Below, one piece after another: positions 6,038 through 6,402 of a stretch of 6,402 nt of DNA (within the stretch, counting starts at the first letter, position 1; every line of letters starts with the position of its first letter). The notes beneath the pieces are model-generated. The model searched no databases. It was not told the DNA's origin and was given only the letters and a program-made list of their open reading frames with translations. The DNA is taken from contig SLNF01000309.1 in the NCBI GenBank assembly GCA_007133145.1, positions 1 through 6,402 of the forward strand. Reading direction: 5' to 3'. The DNA is from Nitriliruptorales bacterium (GTDB lineage: Bacteria; Actinomycetota; Nitriliruptoria; Euzebyales; Egibacteraceae). A program made the translations under genes and the position numbers.

Positions 6038-6055
6038 CACCCTCCTTCGGGGGTG
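6038..6055 (+). promoter_or_regulatory. Leader hairpin that pairs with the tmRNA 5' acceptor strand
   Basis: CACCCTC (6038-6044) in the precursor leader pairs fully (one G-U) with GGGGGTG (6049-6055), around a four-base CTTC loop. Those 3' bases are the mature 5' acceptor strand of tmRNA, whose normal partner is CACCTCC (6394-6400). The leader strand thus mimics the tmRNA 3' end and could hold the 5' end during transcription, until the 3' half is made or RNase P cuts at 6048/6049. The pairing is visible; the role is inference. Confidence 0.45.
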
Positions 6056-6402
6056 ATGAGGTCTCGACAGGTGTCGGTCGACCTCGGGAGCGCGAGCCGA
6101 GCATGCCTGGTCAACTCGTAAATCTGTCCGGGTAACCAATAGGTGCCAACGAAGACATGGCCCTGGCTGCGTAACCACCGCAGCCTGTCCGCCCTCGGCT
6201 GCCTGGGCTGAGGGGTCGGGCATCGCACCCAGGCTCCACTCACCGGTCATCGCCACGGGCCGGTGGGGACACCGCAGTGGCGTACGGTCGCCGAGCCGCT
6301 TGGTTCCGGAGCGCGGCGACCCGACAATGAGCCGGAACCTACGCTCGTAGGGGTCCCGGGGACGAGACATCTGGACGCGGGTTCGACTCCCGCCACCTCC
6401 AC
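6049..6402 (+). ncRNA. ssrA: Transfer-messenger RNA (tmRNA), 3' end cut two bases short by the window
   Basis: tmRNA rescues stalled ribosomes by acting first as alanyl-tRNA and then as an mRNA for a degradation tag. The whole one-piece fold can be traced. Acceptor GGGGGTG (6049-6055) pairs with CACCTCC (6394-6400), followed by A and the first C of CCA. The T arm is GCGGG-TTCGACT-CCCGC (6377-6393). Long helix H2 pairs 6068-6075 with 6366-6373. PK1 is 6098-6101/6115-6118 crossed by 6106-6110/6128-6132, 12 bases before the tag. Helix H5 (6165-6171/6179-6185) carries the tag stop in its loop. PK2 is 6192-6198/6208-6214 crossed by 6201-6207/6228-6234. PK3 is 6241-6246/6260-6265 crossed by 6251-6256/6277-6282. 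PK4 is 6286-6293/6314-6321 crossed by 6302-6309/6332-6339. The total length, about 356 bases with CCA, is normal. Linkage to smpB adds support. Confidence 0.97.
6145..6174 (+). other. tmRNA tag reading frame, ANEDMALAA
   Basis: Resume codon GCC (6145-6147) begins nine codons, Ala-Asn-Glu-Asp-Met-Ala-Leu-Ala-Ala, ending in TAA (6172-6174). The ALAA end is the conserved protease degron. The upstream AATAGGT closely resembles AAUAAGC before the Mycobacterium tuberculosis tag. With the alanine carried by tmRNA itself, the added peptide would have ten residues. It is shorter than the mycobacterial tag (12 codons) and similar in length to the Thermus and Deinococcus tags. No Shine-Dalgarno is expected, because the ribosome is placed here by SmpB-tmRNA. 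Confidence 0.93.

Noticed and set aside
4197..6104. Long open frame on the - strand, over 600 codons
   Set aside because: It lies opposite the S41 protease, smpB and the tmRNA 5' part. It is rich in Asp, Arg, Gly and Leu in the way antisense frames of GC-rich genes are, and shows no family motif.
1..6402. CRISPR array, insertion sequence or other tRNA genes
   Set aside because: No spaced direct repeats, transposase motifs, terminal inverted repeats, or cloverleaf other than the tmRNA tRNA-like end were seen.

Overview
This is a very GC-rich window with third codon positions almost always G or C, heavy use of CTC, GTC and GAG, and GTG starts. It looks like an actinobacterium. The order ftsE, ftsX, S41 protease, smpB, ssrA fits what is known of actinobacterial chromosomes. 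A deep-branching lineage (for example Nitriliruptoria or Acidimicrobiia) is possible, but that is only a guess. All supported genes are on the + strand and the window is densely coding.

Layout. Positions 2-905 hold the end of one gene and the whole of a second. Together they resemble the N- and C-terminal halves of a split transketolase, but the second half is shortened and appears to lack the catalytic residues. A 209-base gap follows (906-1114), holding a possible terminator hairpin, an extended -10 promoter and a 12-bp palindrome. Next is a tightly overlapping group: ftsE (GTG start, 1115), ftsX (overlaps by 11 bases), and a secreted coiled-coil M23 peptidase (overlaps by 1 base). After a 61-base gap with a GC-rich hairpin come a membrane-anchored S41 PDZ protease and smpB, 12 bases apart. 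A 154-base leader with a candidate promoter precedes the tmRNA gene ssrA (from 6049). The window ends two bases before the expected tmRNA CCA end.

How the genes work together. FtsE and FtsX form the division ABC transporter-like complex that uses ATP to switch on a cell-wall hydrolase outside the membrane. The M23 protein has the architecture expected of that partner (signal peptide, two long coiled coils, flexible Ser linker, LytM domain). Unlike E. coli EnvC, its zinc and catalytic residues look intact, so it may cut peptidoglycan itself. The S41 protease may process cell-envelope proteins. SmpB and tmRNA form the trans-translation system. The tmRNA can be folded by eye into a tRNA-like domain, four pseudoknots and a 9-codon tag, ANEDMALAA.

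No wholly new system is evident. The points most worth a second look are the apparently catalytically dead transketolase-like pair, the FtsEX-linked hydrolase with an intact active site, and a leader hairpin that would sequester the tmRNA 5' end.
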